From the NCBI GenBank assembly GCA_947260045.1, contig CAMYOP010000185.1, forward strand, positions 1-5,881: a stretch of 5,881 nt of DNA, read 5' to 3'. Position 1 is the stretch's first letter, and each line of letters starts with the position of its first letter. Positions 1 to 5,881 of the stretch are shown piece after piece. A model generated the notes under the pieces. The model saw only the letters and a list, made by a program, of their open reading frames with translations, searched no databases and was not told the DNA's origin. Position numbers and translations under genes: made by a program. This stretch comes from an uncultured Desulfobulbaceae bacterium (lineage in GTDB: Bacteria; Desulfobacterota; Desulfobulbia; Desulfobulbales; Desulfobulbaceae).

Positions 1-591
1 TCACTGGAACTGCAGCCCAATTTTGAAAAATATGGCGATGTAGGCTTTCCCGAGGGAGATGAAAAACAGAGACAACTTCTTGGTGTCGTACTTGAAGGAG
101 AATTTGAATCCTATTTTAAAGGTAAAATATCTCCCCTGATGGTGGCTCCGGAAAATGAAAACGAAACTGAAGACAAAGATTTGTCATCTGAAGCTGATGG
201 GAAAGGCAACAAAGAGGCGATTATTACCCGCATCATAGATAAATCGCCGGAATCAGCAAGGTTGATAGTCTTTAGCTCAAATATGTTTTTAACAGACATT
301 GCCATGCAGTTGGCATCCGGTGCTATGCGGACACGATATGAGGGACCTGTTACACTCATTGAAAACTCTATAGACTGGTCCCTTGAAGATCGTGGTTTGC
401 TGTCTATTCGTGGACGTGGTCATTTTGCCCGAACCCTGTTGCCGCTCTCGACCAGTACTCAGGTTGTTTATGAGTATCTCAATTATGGACTGGTCTTGTT
501 TGGCCTTGCTCTTGTTTGGTTTCTGCGTCGAATTATGGCGAGAAAATCGCAACGAAGATACCAGAAAATTTTAACTGAAGGGAGGGCATAA
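1..591 (+). CDS. GldG-family ABC transporter auxiliary protein, C-terminal part (5' truncated by window)
   Basis: Frame 1 is open from the first base to a TAA at 589-591, giving 196 residues of a longer protein; the true start lies outside the window, and the ATG at 139 is an internal Met. Visible parts: the end of a globular domain (1-46, with EGEFESYFKGK), a Glu/Asp-rich linker (about 47-70), a beta-strand segment ARLIVFSSNMFLTD (about 86-99), the ENSIDW and LLSIRGRG motifs (about 121-140), then one membrane helix (about 159-176) followed by a basic tail (RRIMARKSQRR). This order is typical of the C-terminal half of GldG-like 'ABC-type uncharacterized transport system' proteins, which work with a GldF-type permease and an ATPase. 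The basic tail after the helix predicts a periplasmic main domain and a cytoplasmic C-terminus. The family link comes from remembered motifs, not a search. The ABC permease and ATPase genes are expected just upstream but are not visible. Confidence 0.8.
   Translation, partial: SLELQPNFEKYGDVGFPEGDEKQRQLLGVVLEGEFESYFKGKISPLMVAPENENETEDKDLSSEADGKGNKEAIITRIIDKSPESARLIVFSSNMFLTDIAMQLASGAMRTRYEGPVTLIENSIDWSLEDRGLLSIRGRGHFARTLLPLSTSTQVVYEYLNYGLVLFGLALVWFLRRIMARKSQRRYQKILTEGRA
581..585 (+). promoter_or_regulatory. Shine-Dalgarno site for the DUF4340 gene
   Basis: GGAGG lies inside the last codons of the GldG-like gene, 9 nt before the ATG at 595. It supports that ATG as the start and ties translation of the second gene to the first, since only 3 nt separate the stop and start codons. 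Confidence 0.75.
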
Positions 592-594
592 GAG

Positions 595-1560
595 ATGAAG
601 CGATTCATTACCATCCTGTGCGTCCTTGTTGTTCTTCAGCTTGGCTTGGGAATATTTTTATTTCAAAACAAAAAAGAGTATGACACCTTTCATTCAGAAA
701 AATTCCTGGTCACCTTTAGTGCTGACCTGGTGGACCAGATAGTTATAACAGATAAAGACAAGCAGGAAGTTCTGCTCAAGAAAGAGGAAGGGGGCTGGAA
801 GCTTCCAGCTCACCATGATTTTTCTGCCCAGAAAACTGAAGTTGACCGGTTATTAAGTACCCTTTCCGGTTTGAAGAAGGGCTGGCCAGTTGCAACGAGC
901 AAAGGGGCAGCTAAAAGGTTCAAGGTAGGAGTCGATGATTTTGAACAGCGCATCATTCTGTCTGGTAGCGGTAAAGAACTGGCCCGCATCTACTTTGGCA
1001 GCTCTCCAGGTTTTAAGACTGTTCATGCCAGGCCTGGTCAAAGTGATGAGGTGGTTATTGTACCATTTTCAACCTTTGAAGCTTCGATTCGCCCAGATGA
1101 CTGGATTGATAAGGATGTACTGCAGCTGGACCAGACGGATATCCAGTCACTTAGCTTTGCAGGGATGACAATAAAGCGTCAGGAGGAATCCTTTGTGCTG
1201 GATGGGTTGGGGGAAGATGAGGAAGGTGTCCAGGAGGAGCTGGAACGTTTGGTCAAACAAATAGCAGAGCTCCGGGTTGAAACAGTTTTGGGTCCTGAGC
1301 TGAAAGCCGAATATAACCAGAATATGCCAGATGTTACCCTGTCTCTTCACTTGCAAAATGGCGAAATGCGAGACTATTTTTTCTCAAAACCAACAGAGCA
1401 GGAAAACTACATTGTCAAAGTATCTGACATGCCCCATTATTTTGAAACTATCGGTTGGCAGATAGAGCATATAAAAGAACTCTCCCGTGATAGTTTGGTT
1501 CGGAAAAAGGAAAAAGATAAAAAAACAGAAGCTGTTGAAGCAGAGGAAGACACAAACTAA
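595..1560 (+). CDS. DUF4340 domain-containing membrane-anchored protein
   Basis: 321 residues. The N-terminus (MKR, then a hydrophobic stretch at about 4-23) is an uncleaved signal anchor or signal peptide; there is no lipobox cysteine at its end, and Cys9 sits inside the hydrophobic core. The rest is hydrophilic and predicted periplasmic. DUF4340-type marks are GGWKLP (66-71) followed by F-x-A and a helix ending LSGLKKGWPVATS (90-102), KRF-x-V-G (108-112), FEQRIILSG (116-124), and DDWIDKDVL (168-176). A second similar strand/helix unit follows (KRQEESFVLDG near 194-204, then an acidic helix at 206-228), fitting the repeated fold of the family. The C-terminal 20 residues are a charged Lys/Glu tail. 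DUF4340 proteins are commonly encoded next to GldF/GldG-type ABC genes, as here; their biochemical role is not established. Start chosen for the Shine-Dalgarno site and signal anchor. Confidence 0.85.
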   Translation: MKRFITILCVLVVLQLGLGIFLFQNKKEYDTFHSEKFLVTFSADLVDQIVITDKDKQEVLLKKEEGGWKLPAHHDFSAQKTEVDRLLSTLSGLKKGWPVATSKGAAKRFKVGVDDFEQRIILSGSGKELARIYFGSSPGFKTVHARPGQSDEVVIVPFSTFEASIRPDDWIDKDVLQLDQTDIQSLSFAGMTIKRQEESFVLDGLGEDEEGVQEELERLVKQIAELRVETVLGPELKAEYNQNMPDVTLSLHLQNGEMRDYFFSKPTEQENYIVKVSDMPHYFETIGWQIEHIKELSRDSLVRKKEKDKKTEAVEAEEDTN

Positions 1561-2525
1561 TGCCCCACAAAGAAGCATTGAATCAACTCAAACAGTATGT
1601 TGAACAACTCGTTATCGGCCAGGAACATCTCGTGCAAAGGCTCCTTGTTGCCTTGCTTGCTGATGGTCACATCTTGGTCGAAGGCGCACCTGGACTTGCT
1701 AAAACAAGAGCGGTTAAAACCCTTGGTGCCGGGATGGAAGCTGATTTTCACAGGATTCAGTTTACGCCTGATCTTCTCCCGGCCGACCTTACCGGAAGCG
1801 ACGTCTATCGACCAGAAACCGGCGATTTTAAGTTTCAGCGCGGTCCTGTTTTTCATAATTTACTTCTCGCTGATGAAATTAACAGGGCGCCGGCAAAAGT
1901 ACAGTCTGCACTCCTGGAAGCAATGGGTGAAGGGCAGGTGACTATCGGGGCCAATAGTTATGACTTACCGCCTCTTTTCATGGTCATGGCTACGCAGAAT
2001 CCCATTGAGCAAGAAGGAACGTACCCGCTTCCCGAAGCGCAGCTTGATCGATTTTTGTTCCATGTTGAAGTGGATTATCCTTCTAAAGAGGCCAGCCAGA
2101 AAATATTACATCTTGTCAGGAAAGAGGCCCTTGGTGATCCCGATGTGATTCCCGCTTCCCCTCGAGTGAGTCAGGATACGGTTTTTTCAGCCCGTCGAGA
2201 AATAATGCTTCTCCATATGGCTCCTTCGGTCGAACAATTCATAATTGAACTGGTAGAGGCAACAAGGAACCCAGGAAATTATTCACAAAATCTCGCCCAT
2301 TGGATTCGATGGGGAGCCAGTCCAAGAGGTGCCATTGCTATAGAACGAGGAGCAAGGGCATTAGCCTGGCTAAATGGTAGGGATTTTGTCACACCGGAAG
2401 ATGTTCAGAATATTGCTCCAGATGCCTTACGTCATCGTCTGCTGCTTAATTATGAGGCTGAGGCCGAAGGCGTGAATACTAATGATTGTATACGGGAACT
2501 GTTAAGGCTTGTACCATCACCATGA
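1560..2525 (+). CDS. MoxR-family AAA+ ATPase
   Basis: 321 residues, the usual length for MoxR ATPases. The AAA+ core is complete: Walker A GAPGLAKT (42-49), Walker B LLLADEIN (101-108, catalytic D105-E106), sensor 1 ATQNP (144-148), the MoxR signature GTYPLPEAQLDRF (153-165, with the probable arginine finger R164), and sensor 2 GASPRG (252-257, R256). A helical lid domain follows (FVTPEDVQ at 276-283, HRLLLN at 292-297). No signal peptide or membrane helix, so cytoplasmic. The family forms ring ATPases thought to act as chaperones that remodel or activate partner complexes together with VWA-domain proteins encoded beside them, as here. The start ATG shares its first base with the upstream stop codon (TAATG, 1558-1562), and a purine-rich AGAGGAAG lies about 10 nt upstream. 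All key residues are present, so it should be an active ATPase; the target is unknown. Confidence 0.96.
   Translation: MPHKEALNQLKQYVEQLVIGQEHLVQRLLVALLADGHILVEGAPGLAKTRAVKTLGAGMEADFHRIQFTPDLLPADLTGSDVYRPETGDFKFQRGPVFHNLLLADEINRAPAKVQSALLEAMGEGQVTIGANSYDLPPLFMVMATQNPIEQEGTYPLPEAQLDRFLFHVEVDYPSKEASQKILHLVRKEALGDPDVIPASPRVSQDTVFSARREIMLLHMAPSVEQFIIELVEATRNPGNYSQNLAHWIRWGASPRGAIAIERGARALAWLNGRDFVTPEDVQNIAPDALRHRLLLNYEAEAEGVNTNDCIRELLRLVPSP
2522..2525 (+). promoter_or_regulatory. ATGA stop/start overlap coupling MoxR and DUF58
   Basis: The DUF58 ATG (2522-2524) overlaps the MoxR TGA (2523-2525). No good Shine-Dalgarno sequence lies at normal spacing upstream, unlike the other ATGA junctions in this operon, so initiation here probably depends on ribosomes terminating on the MoxR frame. 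Such coupling would keep the ATPase and its VWA-like partner in fixed proportion. Confidence 0.6.
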
Positions 2526-3451
2526 TTAAATCTGTCCCTGGCGTTACGGTCAGCCTGCAGGAACTTGTCCGTTTACAGGCTCGCGCCAGAAATATTGAAA
2601 TCCGCGGTAAAACTAAACCAATGGCCAGTCGTACAGGTCCTCATCTTTCTAAGCATCATGGGCGGGGCCTGGAGTTTGATGAAGTGCGAGCCTATCAGGC
2701 AGGGGACGATATTCGTTCCATCGATTGGCGGGTAACCGCTCGAAGAGGAAAGCCTCATACCAAACTCTATAGAGAAGAGCGCGAACGTCCAGTATTTATC
2801 CTCGTAGATATGCATCCCGGCATGTATTTTGGTACCAGGCTTCAGTTTAAGTCGGTTCTTGCTTCGCGCTTGGCCGCACTTCTGGCATGGACAGCTTCCT
2901 TGAAAGGTGACAGGGTCGGAGGAGTGGTTGTCAATGGGAAGTCCTGTGCAATTATTCCTCCCAGATTGAGAAAAGAGGGAGTTCTCCGCCTCTTGCACAC
3001 GCTGGTGGAAGCTCAGCCTGACAAACCCCAGGATATCGGTCAGTATTTGCTGCAAGACGGCCTGGCAAGGCTCCGTCATATTAGCCATCCTGGTTCAACC
3101 TGTATTGTTCTCAGTGATTTTGCCGGTATTGATGATGCCTGTAAAAAGTCACTTGTTACCTTAGCTGGTCATAGTGATTTGTACGCAGGATATATTTTTG
3201 ACCCCTTTGAAACCCAGGCCCCTGGAAAGGGTCGTTTTCGCTTTGGTTCCCCTTCTCAATTACTTGATATTGAAAGTGGCTCACCTGAAGTGAAGGACGT
3301 CTGGAGAGCGTCATTTACCGGGAGGCTTGAATCATTACAAGATCTAAGCCATCGCAGTCAGATGACCCTAATCGAATTAACCACCGCCCTTCCTGCTCAT
3401 GAGCAACTTCATCAGGCTTTCAGGTCACTGGTTACAAGGAGTGCTCAATGA
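2522..3451 (+). CDS. DUF58 domain-containing protein (VWA-like, MoxR partner)
   Basis: 309 residues from the ATG at 2522, which overlaps the MoxR stop as ATGA. An in-frame TTG at 2486 would add 12 residues but gives a 40-nt overlap and a non-conserved N-terminus, so it is rejected. The DUF58 core is clear: HGRGLEFDEVRAYQAGDD (46-63), IRSIDWRVTARRGKPHTK (64-81), YREERE (83-88), then VFILVD (91-96) starting a VWA-like fold. There are no membrane helices; longer DUF58 proteins often carry two N-terminal ones, and this is the short soluble type, predicted cytoplasmic with MoxR. Odd feature: the MIDAS position reads D96-M-H-P-G instead of D-x-S-x-S, so both metal-coordinating serines are missing, although LSDF (197-200) is retained. 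Likely role, from family context: adaptor or substrate-recognition partner of the ATPase. The Shine-Dalgarno signal is weak (TAAGG at 2503-2507, 14 nt away), pointing to reliance on translational coupling. Confidence 0.93.
   Translation: MIKSVPGVTVSLQELVRLQARARNIEIRGKTKPMASRTGPHLSKHHGRGLEFDEVRAYQAGDDIRSIDWRVTARRGKPHTKLYREERERPVFILVDMHPGMYFGTRLQFKSVLASRLAALLAWTASLKGDRVGGVVVNGKSCAIIPPRLRKEGVLRLLHTLVEAQPDKPQDIGQYLLQDGLARLRHISHPGSTCIVLSDFAGIDDACKKSLVTLAGHSDLYAGYIFDPFETQAPGKGRFRFGSPSQLLDIESGSPEVKDVWRASFTGRLESLQDLSHRSQMTLIELTTALPAHEQLHQAFRSLVTRSAQ
3436..3441 (+). promoter_or_regulatory. Shine-Dalgarno site for the DUF4381 gene
   Basis: AAGGAG within the end of the DUF58 gene, 6 nt before the ATG at 3448. 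Strong match at good spacing; fixes the DUF4381 start. Confidence 0.75.
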
Positions 3452-3942
3452 CTGGGGCTGATCCATTAGAGGGCCTGCGTCCTTTGCACCTGCCACCTCC
3501 TGTCTCCTGGTGGCCGCCTGCTCCTGGATGGTGGCTTGTGTTTTTGCTGATTATCATGATGATATTTATTGCTGCACTGGTCTATAAAAGGACAAAAGCC
3601 AGAAGAGCTGCCCTTGCAGAACTAACGCTTATTGAGCAGATGGAGTGTGCGCCTGAAGAGTTTGTTCAAAAAATAAATGCATTATTGAAACGATATGCGC
3701 TGGTCTGTTTTCCCAAAGAGCAGGTTGCGGCCTTAAATGGGGCTGCCTGGCAACAATTTTTAGCTCAGCATGCTGGTAAACATGAGGCTTTCTTCAGAGA
3801 AGGAAATGGTGCGGTACTGGGTTTTGCCAGTTATGCCCCTGGGGTAGAAACTGATAGATCCCTTATGTTGCAACAGGTCCGGAGCTGGTTGAAAACAAAC
3901 AGGAAAAAGGAAGACTTGTTGCGCTGGAGAGAGAAATCATGA
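3448..3942 (+). CDS. DUF4381 domain-containing membrane protein
   Basis: 164 residues, a normal length for the family. The N-terminus has the family hallmark LRPLHLPPPVSWWPPAPGWW (10-29), rich in Pro and Trp, running straight into a single membrane helix (about 29-46) that ends in KRTKARR (47-53). By the positive-inside rule the Pro/Trp segment faces the periplasm and the C-terminal helical domain (about 54-164) the cytoplasm. That domain carries the conserved NALLKRYAL (77-85) and the AALNGAAWQQFL (94-105) motif. The gene lies between DUF58 and the BatA-like gene, its usual place in proteobacterial MoxR/VWA clusters, and overlaps both neighbours by 4 nt (ATGA). No enzymatic motif is visible. 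I infer a scaffold role, linking cytoplasmic MoxR/DUF58 to the membrane VWA proteins; its actual function is unproven. Confidence 0.9.
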   Translation: MTGADPLEGLRPLHLPPPVSWWPPAPGWWLVFLLIIMMIFIAALVYKRTKARRAALAELTLIEQMECAPEEFVQKINALLKRYALVCFPKEQVAALNGAAWQQFLAQHAGKHEAFFREGNGAVLGFASYAPGVETDRSLMLQQVRSWLKTNRKKEDLLRWREKS

Positions 3943-4934
3943 TCCATATTGTCTGGCCATGGATTTTTCTTTTTTTGCCCCTGCCCTTTCTTGTTCGAAG
4001 AGTGTTGCCGCGAGCAATGAGCTTTAAAGGTGCCGCTGTGTATGCTCCATTTGTTTTAAATACAGGAATACGTTCTGGACAGGACGTGCAGGCAGCACAG
4101 CGCAAAAAAGTTTTTCTTGCTTCCCTTGTCTGGGTACTTCTTGTACTGGCTGGAGTCAGGCCCCAATGGCTAGGCCCCCCCATTGAACTACCTGAAAGTG
4201 GCCGTGCTCTTATGCTGGCGGTTGATATATCAGGTAGCATGGAGGTCCCTGATCTTGACGTAAGCGGAAATCAGGTCAGTCGTCTTGACGTGGTAAAGGA
4301 GGTTGCAGGAGATTTTATTTTCCGCCGTTCAGGAGATCGCCTTGGTTTGATTTTGTTTGGAACCAATGCCTATATTCAGGCTCCACTTACCTTTGATCGT
4401 CAAACCGTTCGTACGCTTTTGGAAGAGGCAGAAATTGGCATGGCTGGAAAAAATACAGCCATTGGTGATGCGCTTGGTCTTGCTGTTAAACGTCTCAGAG
4501 AAAGGAATGATGGTAAAGCAGCGCTGATATTATTGACCGATGGAGCAAACACTGCTGGCAAGGTGCCACCCCGCCAGGCCGCAGATTTGGCTGCCAGCAC
4601 AGGGCTTCGGATTTATACGATAGGCGTAGGAGCTGATGCTTTCAGGGTACAAGGGCTTTTTGGTAAGAGAACGGTTAATCCTTCCCGTGATCTTGACGAG
4701 GACACTCTTCGATATATCGCGGAGAAAACCGGAGGAGTCTATTTTCGAGCGAAAAATAAAGAGGGCCTGGAAGAAATTTATGAAAAACTGGATGTTCTTG
4801 AGCCTGTTGAAGGTGATGGCAGAGTTGTACGTTCTGTGAGCTCTCTTTATTTTTATCCCCTTGGTGCTGCATTTTTGCTGAGCATTATTTGGGGACTTTT
4901 CACAGTGCGGCCTCAACGGAGGAAAACTGCATGA
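3939..4934 (+). CDS. batA: VWA domain-containing membrane protein, BatA-like
   Basis: 331 residues, the usual BatA size. Order: hydrophobic segment at about 5-19, a basic loop (20-58, several Arg/Lys), membrane helix at about 58-74 leading into AGVRPQW, VWA domain at about 88-285, and a C-terminal membrane helix (about 303-322) with basic tail RPQRRKTA. The MIDAS motif is intact: D96-I-S98-G-S100, T173 in KNTAIGDAL, and D201 in LLTDGAN. Other family marks are RLDVVK (115-120), RSGDRLGLILFG (130-141) and IYTIGVGAD (225-233). Topology from the positive-inside rule puts the VWA domain in the periplasm. Bat proteins were named for Bacteroides aerotolerance; the general role is as metal-dependent protein-binding partners in MoxR-linked complexes. 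The start ATG overlaps the DUF4381 stop (ATGA), with a GGAGAGAG purine tract at 3926-3933. The gene symbol is by homology and gene order, not proven function. Confidence 0.93.
   Translation: MIHIVWPWIFLFLPLPFLVRRVLPRAMSFKGAAVYAPFVLNTGIRSGQDVQAAQRKKVFLASLVWVLLVLAGVRPQWLGPPIELPESGRALMLAVDISGSMEVPDLDVSGNQVSRLDVVKEVAGDFIFRRSGDRLGLILFGTNAYIQAPLTFDRQTVRTLLEEAEIGMAGKNTAIGDALGLAVKRLRERNDGKAALILLTDGANTAGKVPPRQAADLAASTGLRIYTIGVGADAFRVQGLFGKRTVNPSRDLDEDTLRYIAEKTGGVYFRAKNKEGLEEIYEKLDVLEPVEGDGRVVRSVSSLYFYPLGAAFLLSIIWGLFTVRPQRRKTA
4918..4922 (+). promoter_or_regulatory. Shine-Dalgarno site for the BatB-like gene
   Basis: GGAGG within the last codons of the BatA-like gene, 8 nt before the ATG at 4931. It decides the start of the final, incomplete gene. 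Confidence 0.8.
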
Positions 4935-5881
4935 CTCTTCTGCCCACTGATTTTCATTTTCTTCGGCCCTGGTGGTTTTTGGCGTTAGTTCCTGCTGTTT
5001 TCACACTCATTGTTTTATGGCGCAGGATTGAACAGTCTTCTACCTTGAATGGTTATTGCGATCCAGGCTTATTGCAGCATCTTCTCCTCAGTCGTCTGGA
5101 ACAGACTGGTAAAAAAATGTTTCCCCTTATTTTGCTGGCGTTATGCTGGTTTTTAACAATTATCAGTCTGGCTGGACCAGTTTGGGAGCGTCAGCCCCAG
5201 GCTGTATACAGGGTCCAGGAATCAAGAGTTCTGGTTTTAGATCTTTCTCCTTCAATGGCAGCGGCCGACTTGAAGCCGGATCGATTGAGCAGGGCCATTT
5301 TTAAGCTGAGAGACATATTGGCAAAAAGTAGGGAAGGACGCACAGCGCTTGTTGTTTTTAGTGGAGACGCCCACGTGGTTGTCCCGTTGACCGATGATAC
5401 AAAAACTATAACAGCCATGCTTCCAGCTCTGTCTGTAGAGATTATGCCTGCCGCTGGCGATACGGTAAAGGGTGCACTTATGCTAAGCGCTAATTTGCTT
5501 GAGCAGGGTGGTGCCAAAGGGGGCGAAATATTACTTCTCACAGATGGATTCACCGATGTCGGTTCGGCCATGGAGTCCATCCGTCAGCTTCGTATGCAAG
5601 GAGTTTCTGTTTCAGTGCTCGGTATAGGCACGGAGGAAGGGGCACCTGTTCCAGGTGAAAAAGGTTTTCTTACAGATGCTGATGATTCACCCATCCTGGT
5701 CTCGCTCAATAAAGAGCTTTTGGCGGAACTGGCCCAGGCAGGTGGAGGCCATTTTCAGGTGTTGGCACCTGATGATACAGATCTTGAAGAGTTGTTAAAA
5801 GACAAAAGCAGTCATCGTCTTGATCAGGCTCAAAATCAGGAAGGCGTCAATGTGGATCAATGGCATGAAAAAGGTGTGTAT
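4931..5881 (+). CDS. batB: VWA domain-containing membrane protein, BatB-like (3' truncated by window)
   Basis: Open from ATG 4931 (overlapping the BatA-like TGA as ATGA) to the last base: 317 residues with no stop, so the gene continues beyond the window. The N-terminus FHFLRPWWFLAL (8-19) and a membrane helix (about 14-30) are typical of BatB. A loop with basic residues (31-62) and a second helix (about 64-81, ending LAGPVWERQPQ) follow. The VWA domain (about 98-285) has an intact MIDAS: D104-L-S106-P-S108, T178 in GDTVKGAL, and D205 in LLLTDGF. VLGIGTEEGAPVPGEKGFL (229-247) is the usual BatB segment with a Pro/Gly loop, and AQAGGGHFQVL (268-278) closes the domain. The last visible residues, DQWHEKGVY, resemble the stretch just before a third membrane helix. 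In many proteobacteria that helix is followed by a TPR region (BatB/BatC fusion); whether that is so here cannot be seen. The VWA domain is predicted periplasmic. Confidence 0.92.
   Translation, partial: MTLLPTDFHFLRPWWFLALVPAVFTLIVLWRRIEQSSTLNGYCDPGLLQHLLLSRLEQTGKKMFPLILLALCWFLTIISLAGPVWERQPQAVYRVQESRVLVLDLSPSMAAADLKPDRLSRAIFKLRDILAKSREGRTALVVFSGDAHVVVPLTDDTKTITAMLPALSVEIMPAAGDTVKGALMLSANLLEQGGAKGGEILLLTDGFTDVGSAMESIRQLRMQGVSVSVLGIGTEEGAPVPGEKGFLTDADDSPILVSLNKELLAELAQAGGGHFQVLAPDDTDLEELLKDKSSHRLDQAQNQEGVNVDQWHEKGVY

Noticed and set aside
1519..1525. An A7 tract near the end of the DUF4340 gene as a programmed frameshift site.
   Set aside because: The reading frame is GAT AAA AAA ACA, which does not match the phase of a -1 slippery heptamer, and a separate start for MoxR follows, so no fusion product is needed.
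2486..2521. A 12-residue N-terminal extension of the DUF58 protein from a TTG start at 2486.
   Set aside because: TTG is a rare start, there would be a 40-nt overlap with MoxR, and the ATG at 2522 forms the same ATGA junction as the other genes in the operon.
2573..3088. A 171-codon open frame on the minus strand opposite the DUF58 gene.
   Set aside because: It lies wholly inside a well-conserved coding gene on the other strand, has no recognisable motifs and no supporting context; best seen as a shadow frame.
595..3451. Three successive open frames of exactly 966 nt (321 residues each), hinting at a duplication.
   Set aside because: The proteins are unrelated (DUF4340, MoxR, DUF58), and the third reaches 321 only with the unlikely TTG start; it is 309 from the preferred ATG. 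Coincidence.
4530..5580. Minus-strand open frames of about 128-129 codons (4530-4916 and 5191-5580) opposite the BatA- and BatB-like genes.
   Set aside because: Their sequences show no domain features and they are antisense to conserved VWA coding regions.
3939..5881. The BatA- and BatB-like genes as a recent tandem duplication.
   Set aside because: They share the VWA fold and membrane layout but differ strongly in sequence and in N-terminal and loop motifs; this is the ancient paralogy usual in Bat operons.

Overview
The window is one densely packed, plus-strand run of seven genes with no intergenic gap longer than 3 nt. It reads as an interior slice of a bacterial operon: the first gene is cut at its 5' end by the window edge and the last is cut at its 3' end. 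Base composition looks moderate and even, with no shift that would suggest a recently acquired segment. The gene content and family variants (a short DUF58 protein, DUF4381, a BatA-like and a BatB-like VWA protein, preceded by GldG-like and DUF4340 proteins) fit a Gram-negative bacterium. A Desulfobacterota (deltaproteobacterial) or related proteobacterial source is my best guess, but this is inference from gene content and not a marker-based identification.

Layout: (1) 1-591, C-terminal 196 residues of a GldG-family ABC-transporter auxiliary protein; (2) 595-1560, membrane-anchored DUF4340 protein; (3) 1560-2525, MoxR-family AAA+ ATPase; (4) 2522-3451, DUF58 protein; (5) 3448-3942, DUF4381 membrane protein; (6) 3939-4934, BatA-like VWA membrane protein; (7) 4931 to the window end, BatB-like VWA membrane protein, incomplete. 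Junctions are a 3-nt gap, one TAATG and four ATGA stop/start overlaps, so the set is very probably co-transcribed and translationally coupled. I see no RNA gene, mobile element, CRISPR array, internal promoter or terminator.

How the parts may work together: the first two genes are the envelope-facing accessory pieces of a GldFG-type ABC system, whose ATPase and permease would be expected just upstream. The other five form a classic MoxR/VWA (Bat, 'aerotolerance') cluster, a family thought to act as chaperone-like machinery for maturing or remodelling protein complexes. By the positive-inside rule the GldG, DUF4340, BatA and BatB globular domains face the periplasm, while MoxR, DUF58 and the DUF4381 C-terminal domain face the cytoplasm. 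The most interesting points are the physical linkage of the ABC module to the MoxR/VWA module, and a DUF58 protein that has lost the serines of its metal-binding (MIDAS) motif while both membrane VWA proteins keep theirs. The substrate of the system cannot be read from this window.
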